A DNA stretch of 35,048 bases from Pirellulales bacterium (GTDB lineage Bacteria; Planctomycetota; Planctomycetia; Pirellulales; JAICIG01). The stretch lies in NCBI GenBank assembly GCA_025924495.1, contig JAICIG010000018.1, positions 1 through 35,048 of the forward strand, in the 5' to 3' direction. Each line of letters opens with the position of its first letter. Within the stretch, counting starts at the first letter, position 1. A program made the position numbers and the translations under genes. Below the pieces are notes generated by a model. The model ran no database searches. It was not told where the DNA came from and saw only the letters and a list, made by a program, of their open reading frames with translations. Below, one piece after another: positions 23,270 to 32,004 of the stretch.

Positions 23270-25774
23270 TCAGCGGATCAAACCGACGGGCACGGTGCTT
23301 TCGAGGATTTTGATGATGGCCTGCTGCAGGTTGTTCACGATCGTGGCTTGATTGCCATAGACGATCTTATAACTCGGCATATTGTCCTTCACGTTGCCAA
23401 TCTGCTGCATTTGGTTAAGCGTGGCGATGTTCGCTGAGGCAGTCGAACTGCTCGGCGAAAAGTACGAGCCGAATCCAATGCAGTGGATTTGCACCGGCTT
23501 GTTCGTAGTTGAAAAGCCGGGCGTTGCGGCGCTGTCGAGATTCGAGATGTTCTGACAAACTGCATAAATCTGCGATGTCACCGTCGCTGCATTGTCGCTG
23601 TAGCCCGAGATGCCCGTCGGGTACTGACTGCCGCCAGGATTGGCGCTATTGTACCGGACGTTGTAATACGAGTTGTAAGAACCGCCATTCGTGAAACCGG
23701 CCGAAGCCGTCGTGTTCGGCGCGCCGTCGGTCTCAAAGATCACAATCTTTTGAGCGCCCTTCCGCCCATTGCCGCCGGCATCACCGGCGGGAGAGCCGGT
23801 ATTGTAATTCACGAGCGACGAAGCGCTGCTGAATTGGTTATAGGCAAGCATCAGCGGCATGGCGTAGCAAGTTCCACCGAAGGAGCGGGGCACTTCAAGA
23901 TTATTCGCGTCGTATGGCCGGACCGTGGCATTCGCATTGCCGATCGTCGCCGGCGGATACCAGAGCGACTCCTGCATACTGGAGTAGTCGCGGCCCAGTC
24001 CGACGCGCGGCCGGTTGAACCGGGCGCCGCTCGTGTCGGTTGCAGAACTCTTCGGCACGCTGAACATGATCATCGAAACGAAGTCGTTGGGATGATTGCT
24101 TTGAATGTCGGTCAGCGCCGCCCGAATGCCGAGTTTGCAGGCATACATTGGCGCTTCGTGGCAGGTTCCCGGCCACCAGCAAAAGCGCGAGGCATACGGG
24201 GTGTACTCGTACCACATGTTGTAATTGCCGAGGAAATCGACCATTGTCAACGGCCCGAACCAGAAGTGCAGCTTCGGCCGCAGCGGGTTATCGGCATAGT
24301 TCATGTAGGGTTTTGTAGTGCCCGTCAGGCTCGATTTAGCCGTGATCTTGACGGTCCCCCAAGCGTAATCCGTGCCGTACCCAAGATATCCAGTTGATCC
24401 GTTGCAGTAGACTGTGTAGTTGCCATTGCCATCGTCGATCGTTCCCAGCACGTAGTCGATGTAGTCTTTCCAGAACCGTTGGTTGTAGTCGGTCGGCGGA
24501 TTGTTGCTGAGATCGATCGTCGAGGGGATCTGGTCGTAGTACAAAATGCGTCCCGACTGTAATCTCGGCGGAAAAACGCTCGGTCCGATTGATTGGATGA
24601 AGTTCAGGATCGCCGCGTAGTTGATGGAATAGGTCGAAGCGCCGGGCGCTTGCCAATTCCCCGAAGCGTCCCACAGCTTGGAATTGTCGTCCATCGGGGT
24701 GGTCGAGCCGGGATAGGTAAAGTAACGCTTGCGCCAGTCATTCGACTGGCCATCAGCGCCATTGCTGGGGTTAGGGGGCCAGACAAAGAAGGTCTTGCCG
24801 TAGTATTCAGGACCCTGCGTATAACGATTAAAAGTCGCGTTCATTCCGTACGCCGTGTAGCCGCTCGATTCGAAGGTCGCATCGCGCGTCGAATTCGTCA
24901 CCGAGCCGATGTTTAAGACTTCGGCGGCGGTATGCGCATACGTGCTGCCCGCGTTCTTATTGGTCTTCAGGAAGTTATCGCCACCCGGCGTACTCGCAAA
25001 TCCGCCCGCGGCCGATGTGAATGCGGGCGTGCCTCCAGAATCTTGGTAAAAGTCCGCGCAGATCGGCGCGCGGCCGTCATTCGCCGTGGTGCTGATGTTT
25101 GCATCCAGATAAGGAATGCTGAATGACGAAGCCGTCAGGCCTGCCGAACTGCCACTGGAATAGTGCCCGAACGCAGGTACTATGCCGTCTGGATTATTGG
25201 TTGTCCGCGACCCGTAATAGGGTATGCCAACCAGGCTTTCAAACCGCATCGAACCCGAGTAATCGAGAATGATCGCCACATCGCGCGGCCGGTGGACGGC
25301 GGTGGCTGTGGCCTGCAGTTGCGGTACGACTCCTTTGAGCACCTTGGAAAAGGCCATCTGGGAACTGACGTCGGGGGTGACGGTGGCTTGGACCAATGTC
25401 CAGTTCTCTGTCGACGGTCCGGGGAACTGGCCTTCGAAACGTTGCGTCGTGTTGTTGTAGACGTAGCGGCCGATCTGCAGAGCGACCTGCGAGTTGGTGA
25501 TCGATGTCGAAAGTATCTTGTTGCCGGTCGCCGCTTGTTGTGCGGTGGGAGTGACGGCGTCGTAGTTATTGTTCGCGCCGTTTTGCGTATTGCCGTCAAG
25601 CGCTCGCACGCCGGCGAGCGCGGCGAGGTCGGCGGCGTCCTGGCATTGCGTTTTGGCCGTGGCCAACATGCCCAAATCGATCGCCAGGGCCATGAAGGCC
25701 ATCAGCGGAATCAGGCACGCGAGAAGCAGCACGAGGATCGTGCCGCGACGCTCTGGGTTGCATCGCCTGGACAT
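23270..25774 (-). CDS. TadG-like pilus-assembly protein with vWA domain
   Basis: 834 aa. The N-terminus RRGTILVLLLACLIPLMAFM with AIDLGMLATAKTQCQDAADLAALAG is the Tad domain of TadG proteins, with one membrane helix at about residues 11-33. A vWA domain begins at about residue 165 with DYSGS (Asp171, Ser173, Ser175) and has a later acidic motif FETDG near residue 695. The two are separated by a very long insert rich in Asn, Tyr, Ser, Thr and Gly. GGAG lies 8 nt before the ATG. The bulk should be outside the inner membrane, linked to Flp/Tad pilus or surface adhesion. It is the last of three minus-strand genes after two TadE-like genes. No TadA/B/C ATPase or platform genes are in the window. 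Confidence 0.88.
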   Translation of the reverse strand: MSRRCNPERRGTILVLLLACLIPLMAFMALAIDLGMLATAKTQCQDAADLAALAGVRALDGNTQNGANNNYDAVTPTAQQAATGNKILSTSITNSQVALQIGRYVYNNTTQRFEGQFPGPSTENWTLVQATVTPDVSSQMAFSKVLKGVVPQLQATATAVHRPRDVAIILDYSGSMRFESLVGIPYYGSRTTNNPDGIVPAFGHYSSGSSAGLTASSFSIPYLDANISTTANDGRAPICADFYQDSGGTPAFTSAAGGFASTPGGDNFLKTNKNAGSTYAHTAAEVLNIGSVTNSTRDATFESSGYTAYGMNATFNRYTQGPEYYGKTFFVWPPNPSNGADGQSNDWRKRYFTYPGSTTPMDDNSKLWDASGNWQAPGASTYSINYAAILNFIQSIGPSVFPPRLQSGRILYYDQIPSTIDLSNNPPTDYNQRFWKDYIDYVLGTIDDGNGNYTVYCNGSTGYLGYGTDYAWGTVKITAKSSLTGTTKPYMNYADNPLRPKLHFWFGPLTMVDFLGNYNMWYEYTPYASRFCWWPGTCHEAPMYACKLGIRAALTDIQSNHPNDFVSMIMFSVPKSSATDTSGARFNRPRVGLGRDYSSMQESLWYPPATIGNANATVRPYDANNLEVPRSFGGTCYAMPLMLAYNQFSSASSLVNYNTGSPAGDAGGNGRKGAQKIVIFETDGAPNTTASAGFTNGGSYNSYYNVRYNSANPGGSQYPTGISGYSDNAATVTSQIYAVCQNISNLDSAATPGFSTTNKPVQIHCIGFGSYFSPSSSTASANIATLNQMQQIGNVKDNMPSYKIVYGNQATIVNNLQQAIIKILESTVPVGLIR

Positions 25775-25824
25775 TGTCGAGTCTCCATCGCTCTATCGAA
25801 TTGAATGCTTGATATGAAAGCGCG

Positions 25825-26310
25825 TTAATTGCCCTCGCATGCCAGCACGGTCTGTGTTTGCACAGGCAGCGAGCTGGACATGTAAATCAGGTTAGGCACG
25901 GCCGATTTGAATGTTCCGCTGATTTTGACACAGATATACTCGCCTGCCGCCGCGTCGGTCCATTGCCCCACGTTGTTGCCTTTTGAATCGGATTTGTAGA
26001 CCTGGATTGTGGGCGAATTGAGCTGTTGCCCGGCCAGATAGTTATTCACCACGTTGGTGACGTCGTTGGTCGCATTGCCTTGCGTCGTTCCTGCGATCGT
26101 AACAGGCTGCGTGTGGGCAACTGCATAGCGACAGCCTTCTCGGGCAGCGTTCGTGGCAAGGTGCAGGAGCATGAGATACCGGCTGTACTCGCACACGCCA
26201 AGAATGAATAGCAGGCAGATCGGCAAGACCAGCGCCGTTTCCAGCATGGCGGCTCCTCGCGGCCTTCGCGGCCGTATGCGAGATTTGAGCCTTTGGGACA
26301 TCTCAACCAT
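25825..26310 (-). CDS. TadE-like pseudopilin, second in cluster
   Basis: 161 aa. The N-terminal pattern RPRGAAMLETALVLPICLLFILGVCEYSRYLMLLHLATNAAREGCRYAV is typical of TadE: a basic lead, Glu near the start of a membrane helix, then a helical stalk. Two starts are possible, 26310 or the ATG at 26301, because AAGG and GAG lie close. The C-terminal region is a small beta-rich periplasmic domain. It sits 6 nt after the preceding TadE stop and 50 nt before tadG, so the three genes are one operon. TadE proteins are minor pseudopilins of Flp pili. Confidence 0.85.
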   Translation of the reverse strand: MVEMSQRLKSRIRPRRPRGAAMLETALVLPICLLFILGVCEYSRYLMLLHLATNAAREGCRYAVAHTQPVTIAGTTQGNATNDVTNVVNNYLAGQQLNSPTIQVYKSDSKGNNVGQWTDAAAGEYICVKISGTFKSAVPNLIYMSSSLPVQTQTVLACEGN

Positions 26311-26316
26311 CCTTGC

Positions 26317-26841
26317 CTAGTACGGCAATTGGGTGTTGACTGTAACCTCAGAGTCGGTCATAGACAGCCAATTGGTCGTCGCCGAAATCTGATTCGCGCC
26401 CGTAACGCTGGGAAGTAAAATCCAGCGCAAGCTATTGAAGGCCGTTCCCGCAGGAACCGTAACGGTCAACTGAAACGGATCGAGCGGTTGGGCGTCGGTC
26501 GGGTCGGTCCAACTGTGAGAACTCTTGTTGATGAGTTGAATTTGGGCGCCGCTGGCAGCCGCGCTGGGCAGGCCAGCGCTGGTCATATAGTCGCGCACTG
26601 CCTGCTGTACCATGGCCACGGTGACGGGCGTGCCATTCAGCGTTCCCTGCGATGCGATGCGGGCGCCATCGTGAACCGCGTTCGACAAGATCTGTTGGAC
26701 CTGGGCCAGACGACCGACCTCCCAGACGCCGAACATGAGCGTCAACAAGACCGGTAGGCAGATTGCCGCTTCGACGGCGGCAGCGCCGCGTCGAATTGTG
26801 CGGCGGCGTTTAGCAAACAGAATCTTGGCGCGCATATACAT
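26317..26841 (-). CDS. TadE-like pseudopilin, first in cluster
   Basis: 174 aa. RRGAAAVEAAICLPVLLTLMFGVWEVGRLAQVQQILSNAVHDGAR is the TadE signature with one membrane helix at about residues 20-42. The remainder is a soluble domain with TVTVPAGTAFNSLRWILLP and no motif I recognise. The start could be Met1 or Met3; no clear ribosome site was found. It is the first gene of the tadE-tadE-tadG group. Its upstream region is shared with a divergent SDR gene. Confidence 0.85.
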   Translation of the reverse strand: MYMRAKILFAKRRRTIRRGAAAVEAAICLPVLLTLMFGVWEVGRLAQVQQILSNAVHDGARIASQGTLNGTPVTVAMVQQAVRDYMTSAGLPSAAASGAQIQLINKSSHSWTDPTDAQPLDPFQLTVTVPAGTAFNSLRWILLPSVTGANQISATTNWLSMTDSEVTVNTQLPY

Positions 26842-27365
26842 GGTTACGCCATTAAATCGAAGGTCCGAGCGTCTTGCTTCGAGGACGCTCTCATTAGAGA
26901 TGAAATGTGCAACAATCAGACGTGCCGGCGGCTGTCGAGACAGAATTCGCCGGATGACATCGTGTCGGCTGCCACGCGGTTCAAAACGCTTTCGGAATCA
27001 CATGATCGAGGCGTTTCGGCCGCTTGAGGCAATCCTTTGCCCCTAACAGGCAGCCTACGTCGCGGCAGACAATCGTCAAATCACTTTCTCGCGAAACAGC
27101 CGTAACTGCCGTCGACCCCTGCTGATAGATAGCTGAGTCAATAAACGAAATCGGACTCGCAATTGAGGCCGGCTTGCGGCTTTATAGCGCACACGGCCGT
27201 TTTGCACGCTTTAAGCCAAAGACTACAATCGCGTCCACATTGCGAGGCGATTGAAACGATCCTGTTGAGTTCCACAACGCGGCCCAAGCGGCAGCGGAGA
27301 ATCGCAACGCGAACGACATTGCCCGACATTACGACACCACATTGAAATACATTACAGGAGAGTCC
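26842..27365. other. Intergenic region between divergent tad and SDR genes
   Basis: 524 nt expected to hold promoters in both directions. A weak plus-strand promoter candidate is listed at 27202-27229. A short TTTC-TCGC-GAAA dyad lies at 27085-27096. No coding frame with family resemblance was found. Confidence 0.5.
27202..27229 (+). promoter_or_regulatory. Weak promoter candidate for the SDR gene
   Basis: TTGCAC (27202-27207), 16 nt, then TACAAT (27224-27229). The -10 box matches consensus at 5 of 6 positions, the -35 box at only 3. It would leave a leader of about 130 nt. Confidence 0.3.
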
Positions 27366-28139
27366 ATGCTACCCGGCATCAAGCTTTTCGATCTGAGCGA
27401 TCAAACCGCAGTCATCACGGGCGGCTCGAAAGGGCTGGGGCTGGCGATGGCTGAAGGCCTGGCGTCGGCGGGCGCCAACATTGTCCTGGCCAGCCGCAAC
27501 GAACGAGAAGCTAGCGCCGCGGCGGATCGGATCGCAAAGGAATACGGGCGGCAAGCGATTGGAGTGCGAGCCGACGTCAGCCAGGTCGAAGACGTCGAGG
27601 CGCTGATGCAGCGCGCACACAAGGAATTTGGCCAGCTTGACATTCTCATCAACAACGCCGGCATCAACACCCGCGGCCCCATCGACATACTTTCGCCGGA
27701 TGAGTTCCGGCAGGTGCAGCGAGTGAATGTGGAAGGACCTTGGCTCTGCAGTCGAGCCGCAGTCAATTACATGAAGGCTCGCAAAGCCGGGCGCATTATC
27801 AATGTGGCCAGCACTCTGGGCATTGTCGGTCTGGCGGATCGCACGCCGTATGCATCTAGCAAGGGCGCCGTCGTGCAGATGACGCGAGCACTAGCCCTCG
27901 AGTTGGCGCCATTTAATATTACGGTCAACGCGATTTGCCCGGGCCCGTTTCTGACGGAAATGAACGTCCCCATCAAGGACGACGAGAACGCCTTGAAGTT
28001 CATCGTCGGCGCCGTGGCCTTTGGCCGTTGGGGCGAAATGCACGAGATTCAGGGCGCCGCCATTTATCTGGCCAGCCCCGCCGCCAGCTTCGTCACCGGC
28101 AGCATGTTGATGGTCGATGGCGGCTGGACGGCGCGATAG
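27366..28139 (+). CDS. Short-chain dehydrogenase/reductase (gluconate 5-dehydrogenase / KduD-like)
   Basis: 257 aa from the ATG with AGGAG 5 nt upstream; a TTG at 27342 is unsupported. The cofactor loop is TGGSKGLG (18-25), followed by NNAG (97-100) and the catalytic Ser149, Tyr162 and Lys166 (YASSK). KLFDLSDQTAVITGGSKGLG is characteristic of sugar-acid dehydrogenases such as KduD and gluconate 5-dehydrogenase, so a polyol or keto-acid substrate is likely but not proven. It precedes the oxidoreductase/MFS/ROK operon by 322 nt in the same direction and probably belongs to the same pathway. Confidence 0.9.
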   Translation: MLPGIKLFDLSDQTAVITGGSKGLGLAMAEGLASAGANIVLASRNEREASAAADRIAKEYGRQAIGVRADVSQVEDVEALMQRAHKEFGQLDILINNAGINTRGPIDILSPDEFRQVQRVNVEGPWLCSRAAVNYMKARKAGRIINVASTLGIVGLADRTPYASSKGAVVQMTRALALELAPFNITVNAICPGPFLTEMNVPIKDDENALKFIVGAVAFGRWGEMHEIQGAAIYLASPAASFVTGSMLMVDGGWTAR

Positions 28140-28158
28140 CTCCGCATCAGCTCACAGG

Positions 28159-28177
28159 CATCGCGCCGCAGGCGATG
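28159..28177 (+). terminator. Short hairpin after the SDR gene
   Basis: CATCGC (28159-28164) and GCGATG (28172-28177) pair around a 7-nt loop, 20 nt past the SDR stop. No T-run follows, so termination is uncertain. Confidence 0.25.
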
Positions 28178-28375
28178 GCGGGAGTGCCTGGCGGCCGAGT
28201 TCGGGCGATGATTAAGCGTTGCTGTCCTCGATTCGCAACAGCGGAACCCAAGGGCCGCCAGCATGCTCCGGCGGTTGCATTGCCGGCTCGGGTGCGCTAC
28301 TGTCCATGAATCTCTGACATCGCCCCGCTGTGCAGCCTGCCTTGCGAACATTGCAGATTTGCCTTCGCGCCTTGA

Positions 28376-28397
28376 CTTTTTTCGAAAACGAAATAAG
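28376..28397. promoter_or_regulatory. Candidate ROK-family operator
   Basis: A dyad with 9-nt arms CTTTTTTCG and CGAAATAAG around AAAA; 8 of 9 positions pair. Its core TTTCG-AAAA-CGAAA is perfect. NagC/Mlc/XylR-type ROK repressors bind AT-rich palindromes with TTTCG...CGAAA steps. It starts right at the end of TTGACT and lies 64 nt before the ATG at 28462, in front of the operon that encodes a ROK regulator. The link is inferred. Confidence 0.5.
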
Positions 28398-28461
28398 TTG
28401 AGGGCTCGAGACCGGCCGCAATACGCGGCGCCCCGCTTACTCGCGAGCGAGCAGGAAAACC

Positions 28462-29502
28462 ATGAGCGACGCGTCAACCGTCCGATTTGGCCTCATTGGC
28501 TATGGCGCCTGGGGCAGCCACCACGCCCGCAGCATCGGGCAAACGCCCGGGGCGCGGCTGACAGCGATCTGCGCCCGCAGCGAGGCAAGTCGCCGACAGG
28601 CGCAGGTCGATCATCCGGCAGCCCGGCTGTATGGCGACTACCGCGAAATGCTGGCGCGTGAGGATTTAGACGCTGCGGACATCGTGCTTCCGTCCGACTT
28701 GCATTTCGACGCGGCTAGCGCCGTGCTCGACTCGGGGAGGCATCTGCTGCTGGAAAAGCCGATGGCGCTCAAGCTGGAAGACTGTACGAAGCTGGTTGAA
28801 CTCGCGCGAAAGCGCGGCAAGTTGCTCGCCATAGGGCACGAGCTGCGGCTCTCGTCGCTGTGGGGCAAAGTCAAGGAACTCGTTGATGCGGGCGCCATCG
28901 GCGAGCCTCTGTATGCCATGATCGAATTGTGGCGCAAGCCGTATCGCATGGGTTCCGGCGGCTGGCGATACGATATCGCACGGGTGGGCAACTGGATTTT
29001 GGAAGAGCCGATTCACTTCTTCGACCTCGCGCGCTGGTACTTTTCGTCGGTCGGCGAGCCGCAATCGGTGTACGCGGCGGCCAATGGCAAGCGGCCCGAT
29101 CATCCGGAATTGCACGATAACTTTTCGGCCCTGCTGAATTTTCCGCGCGGACAATACGCGATTATCTCTCAGACCTTGGCGGGCTGGGAGCATCATCAAA
29201 CCGCCAAGCTCACCGGCACGGAAGGGGCCATATTGGCGCGATGGAGCGGCGCAATGGACCGCACCTTCGAGCCAAGCTTCTCCTTGCAAATGCTCGAAGG
29301 GGAACGCGCGGTCGACGTCCCCATCGAGAAAAAAAGCGGCGAAGTGTATGAATTGGTCGACGAGATCGGCGCCTTCGTCCGCGCCATCCGCGAAGGGGCG
29401 CCGCTGGCCTGCAGCGGCGAAGACGGCCGCTGGTCGGTCGCCATGTGTTTGAAGGCCGAACAATCGTTGGCGGAGCGACGCCCGATCTCTTTCGAAAGCT
29501 GA
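28462..29502 (+). CDS. Gfo/Idh/MocA family oxidoreductase (operon gene 1)
   Basis: 346 aa, the usual family length. AGGA lies about 7 nt before the ATG. The nucleotide loop is GLIGYGAWG (10-18), and the family EKP is at residues 98-100 in LLLEKPMAL. The C-terminal substrate domain contains GNWILEEPIHFFDLARWYF, the region carrying the conserved histidine. Such enzymes oxidise sugars or inositols with NAD(P). It is 5 nt from the MFS transporter gene, so import and first oxidation of the same compound is likely. It differs clearly from the oxidoreductase at 6972-8225. Confidence 0.9.
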   Translation: MSDASTVRFGLIGYGAWGSHHARSIGQTPGARLTAICARSEASRRQAQVDHPAARLYGDYREMLAREDLDAADIVLPSDLHFDAASAVLDSGRHLLLEKPMALKLEDCTKLVELARKRGKLLAIGHELRLSSLWGKVKELVDAGAIGEPLYAMIELWRKPYRMGSGGWRYDIARVGNWILEEPIHFFDLARWYFSSVGEPQSVYAAANGKRPDHPELHDNFSALLNFPRGQYAIISQTLAGWEHHQTAKLTGTEGAILARWSGAMDRTFEPSFSLQMLEGERAVDVPIEKKSGEVYELVDEIGAFVRAIREGAPLACSGEDGRWSVAMCLKAEQSLAERRPISFES

Positions 29503-29507
29503 ACAGC

Positions 29508-30785
29508 ATGTCCGATCCTTCGAATTCGTCTCGCTGGTACTCCGGCGTCTCGGCCTATCACTGGCTAGTGTTGGCGATCGCATCGGCCGGCTGGATCTTC
29601 GACGTCTTCGAAGGGCAGGTGTTCAACCTGACGCGCGGCGACATGCTGGCCGAGTTGCTGCGCTCGGGCGATCAGGCCGACGCCGTCAAACGCTGGGGCG
29701 ATATTTTTCTGGCCGTCTTTCTCATCGGCGGCACTGTGGGTGGCATCGCTTTCGGCTCACTGGCCGATCGCTTCGGCCGTAAGCCGACCATGGCGGTGAC
29801 GATCCTCTGCTACTCGCTATTCTCCGGGATGACGTACTTTGCCACCGAATTGTGGCATGTGGCCGTGCTGCGGTTTCTGGTGGCCGTGGGCGTCGGCGGC
29901 GAGTGGGCCGTGGCGGCGGCGCTGGTCGCCGAGGTGTTTCCGGCCAGGGCCCGCGCACATGCTTCCGGCATCTTCCATGCCACCAGCATCCTCGGCACCT
30001 GGCTTGCCGCGATTGCAGGTATGGCGGTGGGTTCGCAGTGGCGCTATGCGTATTTGATCGGCATCGCTCCGGCGCTCTTGGTGCTGTGGGTCCGCTCCAG
30101 CATCGAAGAACCTGAAAGCTGGCAACAGGCAGAGCGCGAACAGCGCCGCATGGGCAGTTTCCGAGAGCTATTCGGCACGTGGCGCTGGGCCCGTTCGGCG
30201 GCGCTCGGCATTCTGCTCGCCGCCGTCGGATTAGGAACTTTCTGGGGCGTCACGGTGGCGGGACAGGACTTGACGCGCGAACTGCTGGAGCGACATGGCG
30301 TGACCCAAGCCGACGCGGCTCAGGAGGCCAAATTCGCCTACGGCATCGTCGAAACGACCGGCGGCGGCTTGGGCCTGCTGGCGTTCGGTCCGCTGGCCGC
30401 ACGGTTCGGACGCAAGGCGACGTTTATCTTCATGCACCTTGGCGCGCTGGCGATCGTGCCGATTACTTGCTACGTGCCGCAAACTTACGGGCAGATGCTG
30501 GCCATTCTGCCCGTCTTCGGCTTTCTGACGCTCAGCATCCACGCCGGGTATGCCATCTACTTCCCCGAACTGTTCCCCAGCCACTTGCGCGCCACCGGCG
30601 CCGGCGTCTGCTTCAATGGCGGCCGTCTACTGGCGGCGCCAATCCTGTTGATTTCCGCCTGGATCAAATCGCGGCCCGATTTTGACCTGCGGATGGCGGT
30701 TACGGCCCTGAGCAGCTTGTTCCTGCTGGGCTTCTTCATTATCTGTTTCATGCCCGAAACCAAAGACCGGCCGTTGCCTGAGTAA
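29508..30785 (+). CDS. MFS transporter (sugar / organic-acid symporter type)
   Basis: 425 aa from the ATG 5 nt after the preceding stop, about twelve hydrophobic helices. Motif A appears as GSLADRFGRKP after helix 2 and again as GPLAARFGRKA in the second half, the hallmark of the two six-helix bundles. WIFDVFEGQVFNL in helix 1 and FLVAVGVGGEWAVAAALVAEVFP in helix 4 are typical of the aromatic-acid/sialic-acid/metabolite:H+ symporter branches. It is in the inner membrane. Its place between a sugar-type oxidoreductase and a ROK regulator suggests a carbohydrate or sugar-acid substrate. Confidence 0.9.
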   Translation: MSDPSNSSRWYSGVSAYHWLVLAIASAGWIFDVFEGQVFNLTRGDMLAELLRSGDQADAVKRWGDIFLAVFLIGGTVGGIAFGSLADRFGRKPTMAVTILCYSLFSGMTYFATELWHVAVLRFLVAVGVGGEWAVAAALVAEVFPARARAHASGIFHATSILGTWLAAIAGMAVGSQWRYAYLIGIAPALLVLWVRSSIEEPESWQQAEREQRRMGSFRELFGTWRWARSAALGILLAAVGLGTFWGVTVAGQDLTRELLERHGVTQADAAQEAKFAYGIVETTGGGLGLLAFGPLAARFGRKATFIFMHLGALAIVPITCYVPQTYGQMLAILPVFGFLTLSIHAGYAIYFPELFPSHLRATGAGVCFNGGRLLAAPILLISAWIKSRPDFDLRMAVTALSSLFLLGFFIICFMPETKDRPLPE

Positions 30786-30807
30786 CGCCCCGGCGAAGAC
30801 GCGCAAC

Positions 30808-32004
30808 ATGCCCAAGGTCGTCAACAAGCCGCAGGCGGTCGCCCAACTCGAATCAGAAGTGGTGCGGCTCGTGCGTGCGCGCGACGCCATTTCGCGAACG
30901 GCGCTGGCCCGCGAATTGAAGCTCGTTCCCTCGACGGCCGGCATCTACGTCGATCGCTTGCTCCAACGAGGATTCTTGAAAGAGTCGGCCCAGACGCCGC
31001 AAGGGCTCGGCCGGCCGCCAGTGCTGTTGGAGCTGAATCCCAAAGGGGGCCGCTTCATCGGCGTCGACTTCGACGCCCGGCAGGTAATGGCCGCGGTCGT
31101 CGATTTTGCCCAGCAGCCATTGAAGCGCTTGCGGCGCGTGATTCCGGCCCGGGCCAGCGTCGAACGCGTGTTGGGAGTGATCGAAGAGCTGATCGAAGAA
31201 GCGATCGGCGCCCGCAAGAGCGATGTGCTCGGCATCGGCCTGGGCGTGCCCGGCCCGATCGATGCGGAACGAGGAATCTCGCGCCGATATCAATTCATTC
31301 GGGACTGGCGCGACGTGCCGATTGGCCCGCGCATCGGCGAGCGATTCCACCTGCCGACTTTTGTGGAGAATAACCTGCGTTCGATGGCGCTGGGCGAACT
31401 GTGGTGCGGCCAGGGGCGCGGCGTAAAGCACTTGATCTGCGTCGGCGTCCGTAGCGGCATCGGCACGGGCATGGTCGTCGACGGCAAGCTGCTCTCGGGC
31501 GCACATAACCTGGCGGGCGAGATTGGCCACTGGAAATGCCCCGAGCCGCCATTGCTCGGTGCAGACTCGCCTAAGACGCGCGACGCATCGCCGCGCTCGA
31601 TCGAAGACGCCGCTTCCCTGACCGGCATCCTGGCCGCCGCTGCCGAACAACTAAGCGAGGGGCGAAAGAGCATGCTCGGCCTACCGGGCGATACGCCTTC
31701 GGCAGCGGCGCTTGTTGCCGCTGCCGAAGCAGGCGACGAACTGGCCGGCGAACTGCTCGAGCAAGCAGCGCGCACGCATGGCTGGATCGTCCATCAGTTG
31801 GCCACGCTCCTCGACCCGGAGCTGCTGGTCGTGGCCGGACCGCTCGCCGAAAGCGACAAATACCTGCAGAAGGTCCAACAGGCGGCGGCTGAACTGAGCG
31901 CAGCGCCGCTCGAAACGCGCATCGTTCGCTCGACGCTCGGCGAGTTCGCCGGCGCACTCGGCGCCGCAGCGCTCGCCTTTCACCATTGGAAGCCGCGGCG
32001 ATGA
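30808..32004 (+). CDS. ROK-family transcriptional regulator
   Basis: 398 aa. Residues 1-75 form a winged helix-turn-helix (ISRTALARELKLVPSTAGIYVDRLLQRGFL), as in NagC/XylR repressors. The ROK domain follows: IGVDFDARQVMAAVVDF phosphate-loop-like strand, GVPGPID, SGIGTGMVVDGKL and AGEIGHW with His241. The usual zinc cluster CxCGxxGCxE after GEIGH is missing, and the ENDA catalytic-Asp position reads ENN (187-189), so it is unlikely to be a kinase. It probably senses a sugar of the pathway and represses the operon in which it lies. The stop overlaps the permease ATG (ATGA). Confidence 0.88.
   Translation: MPKVVNKPQAVAQLESEVVRLVRARDAISRTALARELKLVPSTAGIYVDRLLQRGFLKESAQTPQGLGRPPVLLELNPKGGRFIGVDFDARQVMAAVVDFAQQPLKRLRRVIPARASVERVLGVIEELIEEAIGARKSDVLGIGLGVPGPIDAERGISRRYQFIRDWRDVPIGPRIGERFHLPTFVENNLRSMALGELWCGQGRGVKHLICVGVRSGIGTGMVVDGKLLSGAHNLAGEIGHWKCPEPPLLGADSPKTRDASPRSIEDAASLTGILAAAAEQLSEGRKSMLGLPGDTPSAAALVAAAEAGDELAGELLEQAARTHGWIVHQLATLLDPELLVVAGPLAESDKYLQKVQQAAAELSAAPLETRIVRSTLGEFAGALGAAALAFHHWKPRR

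Larger units (their letters stand above)
28140..28461. other. Regulatory region ahead of the oxidoreductase/MFS/ROK operon
   Basis: 322 nt without a recognisable gene. It contains the hairpin at 28159-28177 and an AT-rich patch at 28370-28400 with a -35-like TTGACT (28372-28377) and the dyad listed next. The AT-rich patch stands out against the GC-rich surroundings. Confidence 0.55.

Noticed and set aside
23750..24397. Long open frame opposite the TadG-like gene
   Set aside because: It mirrors the codons of the real minus-strand gene, has no ribosome site or family resemblance, and the TadG frame shows clear domains.
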